Positions 26,290 through 33,996 of a DNA stretch of 64,000 nucleotides are shown here, in pieces; within the stretch, counting starts at the first letter, position 1, and the number at the start of each line of letters is the position of its first letter. A program made the translations under genes and the position numbers. The notes under the pieces were generated by a model. It was given only the letters and a program-made list of their open reading frames with translations. It was not told where the DNA came from and made no database searches. This DNA comes from an uncultured Paracoccaceae bacterium (GTDB lineage Bacteria > Pseudomonadota > Alphaproteobacteria > Rhodobacterales > Rhodobacteraceae), in assembly GCA_937916485.1 (NCBI GenBank), contig CALFSV010000254.1, positions 40,405 through 104,404 of the forward strand. The letters run 5' to 3'.

Positions 26290-26307
26290 GTAACTAAACC
26301 TAGTTAC
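26290..26307. promoter_or_regulatory. Inverted repeat upstream of hicA, candidate HicB operator
   Basis: GTAACTAaaccTAGTTAC is a perfect 7-bp inverted repeat with a 4-bp spacer, ending 12 bp before the hicA start. HicB antitoxins with a ribbon-helix-helix domain repress their own promoters through such palindromes; binding here is inferred from position and symmetry. Confidence 0.55.
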
Positions 26308-26319
26308 AGGTAGAGTTGG

Positions 26320-26565
26320 ATGTCGCAACACGAAAAATTGGTTAGGAGGCTGAAAGCCGAACCGTCCGATTTTGCTTGGACTGAGTTGAAGGCGCTTCTG
26401 TCGGGCTTCGGTTATGTTGAAGCTAAGGGAAAGGGTTCAAGGAGGAAGTTCAAGTGTGACGGGCGCGACGTGATTATTCTACACGAGCCACATCCAAGAA
26501 GGACTTTGCCCAACTATGCTGTGCGCCAACTTATTATGAAACTCAAAGATGAAGATCTGATATGA
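26320..26565 (+). CDS. hicA: HicA family toxin (mRNA interferase-like)
   Basis: An 81-residue protein of the HicA double-stranded-RNA-binding-like fold: KLVRRLKAEPSDFAWTELKALLSGFGYVEA, then GKGSRRKF and the tail LHEPHPRRTLPNYAVRQLIMKL. In classical HicA toxins the active site is the histidine of GSHHxY; here the same place reads GSRRKF (residues 39-44), as in the HicA branch that has a His-rich LHxPHP motif instead. HicA degrades or blocks mRNA until neutralised by HicB. The gene overlaps hicB by 4 bp and is AT-rich relative to the chromosome, suggesting transfer. Confidence 0.87.
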   Translation: MSQHEKLVRRLKAEPSDFAWTELKALLSGFGYVEAKGKGSRRKFKCDGRDVIILHEPHPRRTLPNYAVRQLIMKLKDEDLI

Positions 26566-27065
26566 ATGTCATGAAATACAAGGGGTATGAAGGTTCCGCA
26601 GAAGTTTCTGTTGAGGACGGTCTTGTGTTTGGCAAGATTTTGCACATCCGTGATCTTGTGACCTTTGAGTCTGCTGATCCAAGGTTGCTGAAGAGCGAAT
26701 TTGAATCTGCGGTTGATGACTACCTTGCCGATTGCCAGGAAGATGGGCGTGAGCCGGATAAGCCATTTAAGGGGTCATTCAATGTTAGAGTGTCGCCCCA
26801 TCTTCATCGCAAACTTTCAATTGAAGCTAGAAAGCTTGACGTTTCATTAAATGAATACGTTGTTCGAGTTTTTGAAGAACATGTTCGGTTCTCGAGCGTG
26901 TCTGATGCTGCACCGGCGGTGCGCTACTATAGGATGGCGCTTGATGCAAAATCCGTAGGCGTAAACCGACGAACACCTTCCGCGTTGGTGGAGCCTGATG
27001 AGAAAAAGGGCTTGCAGGGAAGGAGTTGGGTTTCTGCTAGAGACGTTGGGAGGGGCATGCATTGA
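26562..27065 (+). CDS. hicB: HicB family antitoxin with ribbon-helix-helix domain
   Basis: A 167-residue antitoxin. The N-terminal 60 residues are the RNase H-like HicB domain (MKYKGYEGSAEVSVEDGLVFG, ITFESADP replaced here by VTFESADPRLL, VDDYLADCQEDGREPDKPF), followed by a ribbon-helix-helix segment at about 68-105 (GSFNVRVSPHLHRKLSIEARKLDVSLNEYVVRVFEEHV). The last 60 residues are an extra tail without clear homology. It should bind HicA and repress the operon at the repeat at 26290-26307. An internal ATG (MKYKGYEG) at 26571 is an alternative start. Its stop overlaps the TTG start of the third gene. Confidence 0.87.
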   Translation: MNVMKYKGYEGSAEVSVEDGLVFGKILHIRDLVTFESADPRLLKSEFESAVDDYLADCQEDGREPDKPFKGSFNVRVSPHLHRKLSIEARKLDVSLNEYVVRVFEEHVRFSSVSDAAPAVRYYRMALDAKSVGVNRRTPSALVEPDEKKGLQGRSWVSARDVGRGMH

Positions 27066-27496
27066 CTGATCGGCAGATAAAAATTGGGTGTGCGATTCTC
27101 TGTGAAGAAGTCAGGCGTGAGTATAATGGCCGAGCAATAATTTTAGGGGCTGCCATGACCGGACCTCCCATCGATCAGCAGGCTAATAGCCTTGCACGGT
27201 TGGCGCTCTACATCGAGATTTTTGCTAAGAATTGCCCGGTTGTAGAGGTCAGGCTGTGGAATAAGGACCGTAGTCTGGCAATTATTGAGGCGGAGTTCAA
27301 TCTGGAGACAAAAGAGGAGTTTGAGGCTGAAAATCCAGAGACGCGTTATGAGGACGTGGAAATTGGTGCGGTTATGGTTGTCAACCAATCTGACATTACC
27401 GTCTTTGGTGATTCGGTATATCAGTTGCAAATGAAGTCGAAGGACGAAAGTGAATGGATCTTAGGTCGAGAATTTTACTTCCCAGTCGCGACTTGA
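27062..27496 (+). CDS. DUF6941-like hypothetical protein, third gene of the hicAB cassette
   Basis: A 144-residue soluble protein, started by TTG in the TTGA overlap with the hicB stop. The segment IGCAILCEEVRREYNGRAIILGA followed by a proline-containing turn and LALYIEIF resembles the (C.D.R.E..GK..LIGVY) core of DUF6941 proteins, which have no known function; the assignment is tentative. The tail has acidic KEEFEAENPETRYEDVE. Composition is AT-rich like hicAB, and the overlap implies one transcript, so it probably travels with the toxin-antitoxin pair. It could be cargo, a third regulator or an unrelated passenger. Confidence 0.6.
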   Translation: MTDRQIKIGCAILCEEVRREYNGRAIILGAAMTGPPIDQQANSLARLALYIEIFAKNCPVVEVRLWNKDRSLAIIEAEFNLETKEEFEAENPETRYEDVEIGAVMVVNQSDITVFGDSVYQLQMKSKDESEWILGREFYFPVAT

Positions 27497-27523
27497 ATTG
27501 CCTTGCAGAAGTCGACTCACCCC

Positions 27524-27859
27524 ATGACCCTCTACGGCCTCCCCACCTGCTCCCTTTGCACTGCAGCCCTCAAGGCGTTTGACGTGGCGGGGGTGCCGGT
27601 GGCCTTTCGCGATGTCCGGGCCGATCCCCTCACGGCCGCCGAATGGGCGCCGCTGTTGCAGGAGTTCGGGTCGAACCTCGTCGACCGCTCCACCCAGACC
27701 TACCGCAACCTCAACGCCTGGATGAAGGAATCCGAGGCCGAGGATCAGCTGTCCGCCCAACCCGCCCTCATGGCCCGCCCGGTCATCACCGACGGCACCC
27801 GCTGGACCCTTGGCTGGGACGCGGGCACGCAGGCGCTCTGGTTGCCCAAGGCAGACTAG
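27524..27859 (+). CDS. ArsC/Spx-family reductase-like protein (copy 1)
   Basis: A 111-residue thioredoxin-fold protein of the ArsC/Spx/YffB group. The N-terminal CXXC is CSLC (MTLYGLPTCSLCTAAL), and the middle RDVRADPLTAAEWAPLL and the RPVITDG segment near residue 87 are typical. In arsenate reductases only the first cysteine is needed with the nearby arginine; YffB-like members have unknown roles. A paralogue with CDTC lies 0.8 kb downstream. Composition returns to high GC right here, marking the right edge of the hicAB island. Confidence 0.83.
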   Translation: MTLYGLPTCSLCTAALKAFDVAGVPVAFRDVRADPLTAAEWAPLLQEFGSNLVDRSTQTYRNLNAWMKESEAEDQLSAQPALMARPVITDGTRWTLGWDAGTQALWLPKAD

Positions 27860-27958
27860 GCCCGCCCGGCCACGGCGGAACGGCTGTCATCAAGCCGTTA
27901 CCAAATCGTCATTAATCTGTTACAATAGGGGTTCGAGCCAATAAGAGCGGAGCCCGCC

Positions 27959-28258
27959 ATGTCCCGATCAACACTGTCCCTCGCGACCATCCTCGCCCTG
28001 ACGGCAGCCCCCCTCGCGGCCACCCCCATAGCCGAGGTGATCTGCGCCCCCACCGATGAGATGACCGAGCGTCTGATCACCCAATTCGGGGAAAGCCGGG
28101 TCGGCACCGGTGTCCGCGACCCGGAGCAGGTAATGGAAATCTGGGCCGCCGACGACGGCCAAAGCTGGACGATGGTCGCAACCTACGCCCGCGGCGTGTC
28201 CTGCATCGTGGCGATGGGAGAGTATTGGCAGACCACCCTCCCCGCCGATCCTGCCTGA
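27959..28258 (+). CDS. Small exported protein of unknown function
   Basis: A 99-residue protein with a signal peptide (MSRSTLSLATILALTAAPLAATP) and a mature part of about 75 residues containing two cysteines (VICAPTDEM and VSCIVAMGEYW), which could form a disulfide in the periplasm. I do not recognise the family. The upstream 99 bp contain an AACGGCT/AGCCGTT 7-bp inverted repeat (27879-27899) with no T-run. It converges on the cold-shock gene. Confidence 0.65.
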   Translation: MSRSTLSLATILALTAAPLAATPIAEVICAPTDEMTERLITQFGESRVGTGVRDPEQVMEIWAADDGQSWTMVATYARGVSCIVAMGEYWQTTLPADPA

Positions 28259-28268
28259 CTTATCCCGC

Positions 28269-28475
28269 CTAGCCTTTGCGCAGGTTGCCCGCCATCTTGC
28301 GGCCGTCGCGCCCTTCGATCATGTCGAATTCAATGGCCTCGTTGTCCGCCAGCCCGGTCAGTCCCGATTGCTCGACAGCGGAAATGTGGACAAAGATATC
28401 CTTGCCGCCATCTTCGGGCGCAATGAACCCGTAGCCTTTTGTTGTGTTGAACCACTTAACTGTGCCTTTAGACAT
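28269..28475 (-). CDS. Cold-shock-domain protein CspA family
   Basis: A 68-residue single cold-shock domain with both RNA-binding motifs: KGYGFIAP (RNP1) and DIFVHISA (RNP2), preceded by MSKGTVKWFNTT. Such proteins melt RNA structure and act at low temperature or in stationary phase. The start at 28475 has an AAGGAGA site. The upstream non-coding stretch up to the ArsC-like gene is 178 bp, long enough for the structured 5' leader typical of cold-shock genes, but I did not resolve a specific fold. Confidence 0.93.
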   Translation of the reverse strand: MSKGTVKWFNTTKGYGFIAPEDGGKDIFVHISAVEQSGLTGLADNEAIEFDMIEGRDGRKMAGNLRKG

Positions 28476-28653
28476 ATCTGTCTCCTTCACATCGATGCCA
28501 AAGAATGGCAGGGGCAGGTCTTCACGGCCCCGCGACATGGCGGTCTTCCGTCAGCCTAGTGATTTTTACAATTAGGTGGCTTTGGAAAAAGGCAAATGAC
28601 AACTTATCAACTCTGTGTAATGGCCGCAGGGGCTGCTCAAATCGGAGGCATTC

Positions 28654-28998
28654 ATGAGGTTTTTTGGTCTAAAGACATGCGATACCTGTCGCAAAGCGCT
28701 GTCCGCGCTGCGAGCCGCCGGGCTTGAGCCTACGGTCATCGATGTCCGGGCGGATGGTGTCGCCCGCGCTGACCTTGAGGCAATTGTCGCGGCCTTTGGT
28801 GACAAGGCGGTAAACCGCTCCTCCACCACATGGCGCACCCTGTCCGAGGCGGATCGCGCCTCCGATCCCGTCGATCTTCTGGCCGCCCATCCCACCCTGA
28901 TGAAGCGCCCGGTGATTGAAGAGGGGGGGCAGATGACCCTTGGCTGGGCTGCCGATGCTCAGGCCACATGGCTTGGCAAACCGGCTGGCGGTAACTAG
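28654..28998 (+). CDS. ArsC/Spx-family reductase-like protein (copy 2)
   Basis: A 114-residue thioredoxin-fold protein similar to the one at 27524: CDTC in MRFFGLKTCDTCRKAL, VIDVRADGVARADLEAIV, and a C-terminal RPVIEEGGQMTLGW that matches RPVITDGTRWTLGW of the paralogue. The pair must come from a duplication. A role as arsenate reductase or as a regulatory Spx-like protein cannot be separated by sequence alone. Upstream are the divergent cold-shock gene and its leader. Confidence 0.83.
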   Translation: MRFFGLKTCDTCRKALSALRAAGLEPTVIDVRADGVARADLEAIVAAFGDKAVNRSSTTWRTLSEADRASDPVDLLAAHPTLMKRPVIEEGGQMTLGWAADAQATWLGKPAGGN

Positions 28999-29029
28999 CT
29001 CTGGCAGATACCGCAGGAAAGGACCCCAA

Positions 29030-29335
29030 ATGCGCAACGCGGCCCTCACCCTTGGCATTATCGCAGGCCTCATCGGCATGATCGTAGGTCTTGTCAGCTA
29101 TGGCTGGACCGAAGTGCTGGCCAACCGCCCCGAGGCCGCCCAGTTCTTTAGCGTCGACAACCCGCAATTCATCCGCGCCCTGTGGGGCGGCATTGCCCTG
29201 ATTGTGTCAGCCGCGCTGATGTATTCGGCTTTTGGCTTTAACGTGGCCACGATGTTTCCCATCGCCATGGCCGGACTAGGCGGCGTTCTGGCCCTCGCCG
29301 CCGGCAAACCGGATGAGCCTAAGGCGCACTTCTGA
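29030..29335 (+). CDS. Small membrane protein with three hydrophobic segments
   Basis: A 101-residue protein with helices near residues 5-25, 50-68 and 72-92. A GGAAAGGA site precedes the ATG at 29030. The pattern LIVGIIAGLIGMIVGLVSYG-like N-terminus and FQPQFIRALWGGIALIVSAALMYSAFGF-like centre resemble small DUF4064-type membrane proteins, but no function is known. Its last 17 bp overlap the convergent DoxX-family gene. Confidence 0.7.
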   Translation: MRNAALTLGIIAGLIGMIVGLVSYGWTEVLANRPEAAQFFSVDNPQFIRALWGGIALIVSAALMYSAFGFNVATMFPIAMAGLGGVLALAAGKPDEPKAHF

Positions 29336-29858
29336 ACCAAAGCCGGTCCAGCGACAGCGGCCCCGCCCCTTTGAACACCAGTACCAGCAGGACCAACACC
29401 CAAAAGGCCCGCTGATCCAGGATCAACGCCCCCGACGCCCTGTCGAACCACGCCCCGATGGTGGCCGCGTCCGCCCCGTGTCCCACGATGTCGGTCAGGC
29501 TTTGCACGACGACAAAGCCGATCATCCCAAGTGCGGCCAGCCGCGTCAGCAGCCCTACGACGATAAGCAGGGGCAGGATGAATTCGGCCATCGTGCCAGC
29601 AACGACAACCCCCCAGTGAAACCAGCCCATTTCCGCGATGTTAAAGCCGACACCCTCCATCGCGCGGGGAAAGATCTGGGCATAGCCGCCGACGCTGGGG
29701 CTAAGGATGCCGGTGATCCCGTCACCCAGCTTGGTCAGGCCAGAGGCCCAATAGTAGCGCAACAGAACAGCGGCAAAAACTATCCGGGCCAGGGTGCTGA
29801 GGACTGGGCCGGACAGCCGGTCGAGGCCATCCGCGATGCGAAATAGGGGGGCAAGCAT
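29319..29858 (-). CDS. DoxX-family membrane protein of the bufferin operon
   Basis: A 179-residue DoxX protein with four transmembrane helices (near 20-40, 75-95, 100-125, 145-168). The GLTKLGDG and LPLLIVVGLLTRLAALG segments are family features. DoxX members often accompany DUF692/DUF2063 genes in the bufferin (gig-type) operons and are proposed to contribute to membrane redox or metal transfer steps. It starts 11 bp after the bufC stop and is thus the last gene of bufA-bufB-bufC-doxX. Confidence 0.87.
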   Translation of the reverse strand: MLAPLFRIADGLDRLSGPVLSTLARIVFAAVLLRYYWASGLTKLGDGITGILSPSVGGYAQIFPRAMEGVGFNIAEMGWFHWGVVVAGTMAEFILPLLIVVGLLTRLAALGMIGFVVVQSLTDIVGHGADAATIGAWFDRASGALILDQRAFWVLVLLVLVFKGAGPLSLDRLWFRSAP

Positions 29859-29869
29859 GGCGGGGCCTT

Positions 29870-30604
29870 TCAGTTGAGCGCAGTGATCGCGCCTTGGGAC
29901 AGGAGGAGGGACAAGAGGGCGGATAGGTCAAAGCCGTCGCCCGCAAGATCAAGCGCAGCCCCCAAGGTCGCGCCGGACATTAGCGCGGTCAGCACAGGCA
30001 GCGTGCCGGGGGTGATCAGGCTCAAGCTTGGATCAAGGCCGGGGCGGGCAACAAGGGCGGATTCCGCCACCGGTTTGGGGTTTGGCCCGCCCATGGCGTT
30101 GGCCGTCCAGATGCCGTGGATCGGATAGACCGACGGGATCAGGCTGACGGCGGGGGCAAAGGTCAGGCAGATATCGCCAAGGCGGTCTGGCGGCACCTCG
30201 GCCAGTGCCGCGGCGGCAATGGGGGCGGCGTCGGCCGCGTGGTAGGCCCGGCGCAAGGCCAGTTCGACCCGTGCGATATCCGGCAGGTACGGAAGCCCCT
30301 GCGCAGGAGGGAAGCCTGCGAGGAAAGCGGGGAAGTCTGCCCCGTAGTGCATCATCAAGGGTGATGCCGGGGGGTGCGCCCTGACGTAAACCCCTGCCAT
30401 GGGGCGGAAAAACTGGTCACTGACCAGTTTCCTGATCACCGGGAAGGCGGTTTCAAGCGCATCAGACAGGGCCACGACCACGTTGTTGCGATAGACGTCA
30501 TAGCGCTTTCCAGCGGGCCGTCCTGCGCCATCACTCAGGCCCGGTGGGGCGGCGCGCGCAGGGGCAAGCAGGGCTGCGGTGAAGTCGGCTTGCTGGACGG
30601 TCAT
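29870..30604 (-). CDS. bufC: BufC-type DUF2063 protein, partner of the MNIO enzyme
   Basis: A 244-residue protein with an N-terminal DUF2063 domain ([76 protein letters not shown]) and a C-terminal beta-rich part. In MNIO systems such as MbnC or HvfC/BufC this protein binds the precursor and presents the leader to the enzyme. Its start overlaps the bufB stop by 4 bp (ATGA), so both products are made in equal amounts. The order bufA-bufB-bufC is that of known bufferin clusters. Confidence 0.88.
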   Translation of the reverse strand: MTVQQADFTAALLAPARAAPPGLSDGAGRPAGKRYDVYRNNVVVALSDALETAFPVIRKLVSDQFFRPMAGVYVRAHPPASPLMMHYGADFPAFLAGFPPAQGLPYLPDIARVELALRRAYHAADAAPIAAAALAEVPPDRLGDICLTFAPAVSLIPSVYPIHGIWTANAMGGPNPKPVAESALVARPGLDPSLSLITPGTLPVLTALMSGATLGAALDLAGDGFDLSALLSLLLSQGAITALN

Positions 30605-31458
30605 GACCGGATCAGGGCAAGGGCCGCCAAGGCGCGGTCGGCTTCGGCGGCCAGAATCGGCCAGTCGGGCACGTTGTTGTCCCATTCGATCAGGATCGGT
30701 TTGGGGCCACTCTTGGCAAGGGTGTAGTCCAATAGCGCCCAGACCGGATCGACGACCTCGCGTCCATGGCTGTCGATCAGCAAGGTCTCGCCGTGGTCAT
30801 CCATGTCTTCGTCATGGCCGCCCAGGTGAATCTCGCCCACGGCCTCAAGGGGAAAGGCATCGATATAGGCGCGGGGCGATGTCTTGAGGTTGGTGGCCGA
30901 GATGAAGACGTTGTTGACGTCCAGAAGCAGGCCGCAGCCCGTGCGGGCCACGATCTCGCGCAGAAAGTCGGTCTCGGTCATCTCACTTTCGTCGAAGGCG
31001 AGGTAGGAGGAGGGGTTTTCCAGCAGCATCTGTCGGCCGATTGCCTCTTGCACCTCGTCGATATGGGCGGCGACGCGGGACAGGGTGGACCGGGTGTAGG
31101 GCAGGGGCAGAAGGTCGTTCAGGAAATGGCTGTCATGGGTGGACCACGCCAGATGCTCGGAAAAGCTGGCGGGGTTGAGCCATCTGACCAGATGCCGCAA
31201 TCGGGCGAGGTGATCGGCGTCAAGGCGACCTTCGCCGCCGATGGACAGGCCGACGCCATGGACGGAGAGGGGAAAGCGCTCTGCCAGATGGCGCAACTGG
31301 GCCAAAGGGCGGCCACCGTCGCCCATGTAGTTCTCGGCGTGGACCTCGAGCCATGCGACCGGACCTGGATCAGCAAGCAAGGCATTGAAATGTTGGGCCT
31401 TGTAGCCCACGCCGGGACGGGCGGGCAGGCCGGGATCGGGGAGGCTGGCATCGAGCAT
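30601..31458 (-). CDS. bufB: BufB-type MNIO (DUF692) iron oxygenase
   Basis: A 285-residue multinuclear non-haem iron-dependent oxidative enzyme (MNIO, DUF692), a TIM-barrel. The conserved ligand set is present: Glu42/Asn43 (HAENYM), His67 (VHGVGLS), Glu101/His102 (SEHLAWS), Glu147/Asn148 (LENPSSY), Asp180/Asn182 (LLLDVNNV), His211 and His215 (EIHLGGH), Glu258/Asp260 (IEWDNN). MNIOs modify cysteines of precursor peptides, and bufferin enzymes are reported to make thiooxazole-type groups that bind copper. The ATG at 31458 has AAGGAAG; it starts 56 bp after the bufA stop, behind a strong hairpin. Confidence 0.92.
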   Translation of the reverse strand: MLDASLPDPGLPARPGVGYKAQHFNALLADPGPVAWLEVHAENYMGDGGRPLAQLRHLAERFPLSVHGVGLSIGGEGRLDADHLARLRHLVRWLNPASFSEHLAWSTHDSHFLNDLLPLPYTRSTLSRVAAHIDEVQEAIGRQMLLENPSSYLAFDESEMTETDFLREIVARTGCGLLLDVNNVFISATNLKTSPRAYIDAFPLEAVGEIHLGGHDEDMDDHGETLLIDSHGREVVDPVWALLDYTLAKSGPKPILIEWDNNVPDWPILAAEADRALAALALIRS

Positions 31459-31478
31459 GGCAGAGACTTCCTTGTGGC

Positions 31479-31508
31479 AAGTAAGGTGGGTCAAGACCCA
31501 CCTTACTT
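31479..31508 (-). promoter_or_regulatory. Perfect 14-bp stem hairpin between bufA and bufB
   Basis: The bases AAGTAAGGTGGGTC and GACCCACCTTACTT form a perfect 14-bp inverted repeat around a two-base centre, just after the bufA stop (31515). No T-run follows, and the bufB ribosome site starts a few bases downstream, so it is more likely an mRNA stabiliser, processing site or partial terminator that lets bufA exceed bufB than a full terminator. Confidence 0.72.
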
Positions 31509-31514
31509 CAGACC

Positions 31515-31817
31515 TTAGCTGGCCATGTCGCGGTCGAGGGCTTCGAGCGAGCCCATACGCTCGGTGCCGTCGGCCATTGCGGGCACTTCAACGCTGGCGC
31601 AGGTCCCGGCTGGGACAAAGGTCCAGGCGTTGCCCTGGTAGTCGACGGTCGAGGTGCCGGCGCAGGTGGTGCCGGGGCCGGCGGCGCAGTCGTTCTCGCC
31701 AGCCAGGCTGATGCCGTAGCACTTTTCGTTGTCCTGTGCGGCGGCAGTCGTGGCCAGACCGGCAATGGCGGTGGCGACAGAGGCGGCTAGGACGAGGGAC
31801 TTGGAGATGTTGGACAT
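31515..31817 (-). CDS. bufA: Bufferin precursor (DUF2282, BufA)
   Basis: A 100-residue small exported RiPP precursor. A Sec-type signal peptide ([20 protein letters not shown], ending about ATTAAAQ at residue 28) is followed by [20 protein letters not shown] and [20 protein letters not shown], then [10 protein letters not shown]. The four cysteines are at 33, 44, 52 and 73, the invariant pattern of DUF2282 bufferins, in which the MNIO enzyme alters cysteines so that the peptide binds copper in the periplasm. It is first in its operon. Start at 31817 is fixed by the signal peptide and an AAAGGA site; a longer reading from 31904 is unlikely. Confidence 0.92.
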   Translation of the reverse strand: MSNISKSLVLAASVATAIAGLATTAAAQDNEKCYGISLAGENDCAAGPGTTCAGTSTVDYQGNAWTFVPAGTCASVEVPAMADGTERMGSLEALDRDMAS

Positions 31818-31824
31818 GAGTTTT

Positions 31825-31876
31825 CCTTTGATCGCAGAGTGTTGAGCCGTCACCTCAATCAGGTGATGATCAAAGG
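31825..31876 (-). promoter_or_regulatory. bufA: bufA 5' leader with helix covering the Shine-Dalgarno sequence
   Basis: In the leader mRNA, CCUUUGAUC (from 31876 to 31868) can pair over nine bases with GAUCAAAGG (31833 to 31825), the second arm containing the bufA ribosome site AAAGG. Inside, UCACCU and AGGUGA (31866-31850) form a second 6-bp hairpin with a 5-base loop. A competing 5-bp helix UUGAG/CUCAA (31858-31842) overlaps the inner one. This is seen in sequence; that it controls translation is inference. It resembles no riboswitch class I know. Confidence 0.6.
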
Positions 31877-31918
31877 TTAGCGGTTCGGCTTTCCGCCAAG
31901 CCACTCACAGGGCCGTGC

Positions 31919-31944
31919 ATCGCGTCCCCGTGAGGATGCGTTAC
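31919..31944 (-). promoter_or_regulatory. Possible ECF sigma-F-like promoter of the buf operon
   Basis: GTAACG, then 16 bases, then CGAT on the minus strand resembles the GTAACC-N16-CGAA promoter reported for the metal-responsive ECF sigma factor SigF of Caulobacter, which governs bufferin genes. It matches in five of six and three of four positions. It would start transcription near 31912, upstream of the leader structure. No sigma factor gene is in the window, so this is tentative. Confidence 0.4.
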
Positions 31945-31984
31945 CCAATTCAGAAGGGTTCGGGTTCGCCGCGCTGCGGCAAGA

Positions 31985-32027
31985 TGCGGAAAAGAAAGGA
32001 CCCGCCCGAATTGCGCCGGGCGGGTCC
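31985..32027 (-). terminator. Intrinsic terminator of thrS
   Basis: GGACCCGCCCG and CGGGCGGGTCC (31998-32008 and 32017-32027) form a perfect 11-bp stem with an 8-base loop; on the minus strand it is followed by TTTCTTTTCC. It lies 22 bp after the thrS stop. Confidence 0.85.
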
Positions 32028-32049
32028 GTTACAGTGCGACCGTGGTTTG

Positions 32050-33996
32050 TTACAGCAAATCAGGTGGCGTGGCGGCTTTGGCCAATTCTGCGGTGATCTC
32101 CTCAAGAGATGTTACAGAGGTTTGGGTCTCACCCAGCCGCCGCACGCTCACTGTCCGCTCTTCAACCTCGCGTCCGCCGACGGCCAAAATCACCGGCACC
32201 TTGCCCACGGAATGCTCGCGCACCTTGTAGTTGATCTTTTCGTTGCGGGTGTCGGCCTCGGCCCGGACCCCGGCCGCCCGCAGCGTTGCGACCACTTCGT
32301 TCACATAGTCGTCTGCCGAGGACACGATCGAGGCGACGACGACCTGGCGCGGGGCAAGCCAGAAGGGCAGCTTGCCCGCGTGTTCCTCGATCAGGATGCC
32401 GATGAACCGCTCGAACGATCCTAGCGTGGCGCGGTGCAGCATGACGGGCCGGTGCTTGGCCCCATCCTCGGCCACATAGTTGGCATCCAGCCGTTCGGGG
32501 AGGACAAAGTCTACCTGATGCGTGCCGCATTGCCAGTCCCGGCCAATCGCGTCGGTCAGCACGAATTCCAGCTTTGGCCCGTAGAACGCCCCTTCGCCGG
32601 GGTTCAGTTCCGGTTCGATCCCTGCCGCCCGGGTGGCCGCCAGAAGGGCGGCTTCGGCCTTGTCCCAGACCTCGTCCGAGCCTGCCCGGCTTTCGGGCCG
32701 GTCCGAGAATTTGACCTTGAAGGTCTCGAACCCGAGGTCCTTGTAGGTCTTGGACAGAAATTCGATGAAACGCGCTGTCTCGCTTTCGATCTGGTCTTCG
32801 CGGCAAAAGATGTGCCCGTCGTCCTGGGTGAACCCGCGCACCCGCATGATTCCGTGCAGGGCGCCCGATGGCTCATACCGGTTGCACGATCCGAATTCGG
32901 CCATCCGTAGGGGCAGGTCGCGGTAGGATTTCAGACCGACGTTGAAAATCTGGACGTGGCATGGGCAGTTCATCGGTTTGAGGGCGTTGACCGCCTTTTC
33001 CCGGGCGTGCTCTTCGTCGACCTCGACGATGAACATATGCTCCTGGTACTTTTCCCAATGGCCCGAGGCCTCCCACAGGCGCCGGTCGACGACCTGCGGC
33101 GTATTCACCTCAACATAGCCGCCCGCCCGTTGCCGCCGCCGCATGTAATCTTGCAACTGGGTGTAGATGGTCCAGCCGTTGGGGTGCCAGAAGACCTGGC
33201 CCGGGGCCTCTTCCTGCATGTGAAACAGGTCCATCTCGCGACCCAGCTTGCGGTGGTCGCGCTTGGCCGCCTCTTCGAGCATGTGCAGATGCGCCTTGAG
33301 GTCTTCCTTGTTCTGGAAGGCCACCCCGTAAATCCGCTGCAACTGGGCGCGCTTGCTGTCGCCGCGCCAGTAGGCGCCTGCAATGGTCATCAGCTTCCAG
33401 GAGTCGCCGGGCACCTGTCCGGTGTTCTGCAAATGCGGTCCCCGGCAAAGGTCTTGCCAGTCGCCATGCCAGTACATGCGCAGTGGCTCATCGCCCGGGA
33501 TGGCGTCAATCAGCTCTACCTTGTAGGGCTCGCCCCGCTCTTGGTAGTAGGCGACCGCCTTGTCACGGGGCCAGACCTCGGTGCGGACAGGATCGCGCTT
33601 GTTGATGATTTCCTTCATCTTCTTTTCGATGACGCCAAGGTCCTCGGGCGTGAACGGCTCGGCCCGGTCAAAGTCGTAGTACCAGCCGTTCTCGATCACC
33701 GGCCCGATGGTCACCTGAACGTCCGGCCAAAGCTCTTGCACCGCGCGGGCCATGATGTGGGCCAGGTCGTGCCGGATCAGCTCAAGCGCCGGGGCGGGGT
33801 CTTTCATCGAATTGATGGCGATGGGTGCATCGGAGTGGATCGGCCATTGCAGATCCCAGTGCTGACCGTTCACGGTCGCGCTGATGGCCTTCTTGGCCAG
33901 GCTCGGGGCGATGGAGGCCGCCACTTCGGCAGGGGTGATCCCCGCCTCGTATGAGCGGACGTTGCCATCGGGGAAGGTCAGGGAAATCTGGCTCAT
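32050..33996 (-). CDS. thrS: Threonyl-tRNA synthetase
   Basis: A 648-residue class II aminoacyl-tRNA synthetase with the complete bacterial layout: TGS domain (1-60, [21 protein letters not shown]), the editing domain with [18 protein letters not shown] (95-120 region), catalytic core with motif 2 [22 protein letters not shown] and zinc-binding MNCPCH, and the anticodon-binding domain near the C-terminus ([18 protein letters not shown]). It attaches threonine to tRNA-Thr. ATG 33996 has GAGGAG at a good distance; the upstream extension is unlikely. Confidence 0.97.
   Translation of the reverse strand: MSQISLTFPDGNVRSYEAGITPAEVAASIAPSLAKKAISATVNGQHWDLQWPIHSDAPIAINSMKDPAPALELIRHDLAHIMARAVQELWPDVQVTIGPVIENGWYYDFDRAEPFTPEDLGVIEKKMKEIINKRDPVRTEVWPRDKAVAYYQERGEPYKVELIDAIPGDEPLRMYWHGDWQDLCRGPHLQNTGQVPGDSWKLMTIAGAYWRGDSKRAQLQRIYGVAFQNKEDLKAHLHMLEEAAKRDHRKLGREMDLFHMQEEAPGQVFWHPNGWTIYTQLQDYMRRRQRAGGYVEVNTPQVVDRRLWEASGHWEKYQEHMFIVEVDEEHAREKAVNALKPMNCPCHVQIFNVGLKSYRDLPLRMAEFGSCNRYEPSGALHGIMRVRGFTQDDGHIFCREDQIESETARFIEFLSKTYKDLGFETFKVKFSDRPESRAGSDEVWDKAEAALLAATRAAGIEPELNPGEGAFYGPKLEFVLTDAIGRDWQCGTHQVDFVLPERLDANYVAEDGAKHRPVMLHRATLGSFERFIGILIEEHAGKLPFWLAPRQVVVASIVSSADDYVNEVVATLRAAGVRAEADTRNEKINYKVREHSVGKVPVILAVGGREVEERTVSVRRLGETQTSVTSLEEITAELAKAATPPDLL

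Noticed and set aside
26290..26307. Reading the repeat before hicA as a terminator of thyX
   Set aside because: AT-rich stem with no T-run and position just before hicA favour an operator.
27879..27899. AACGGCT/AGCCGTT hairpin as an intrinsic terminator of the ArsC-like gene
   Set aside because: A 7-bp stem but no T-run follows; reported only inside the neighbouring entry.
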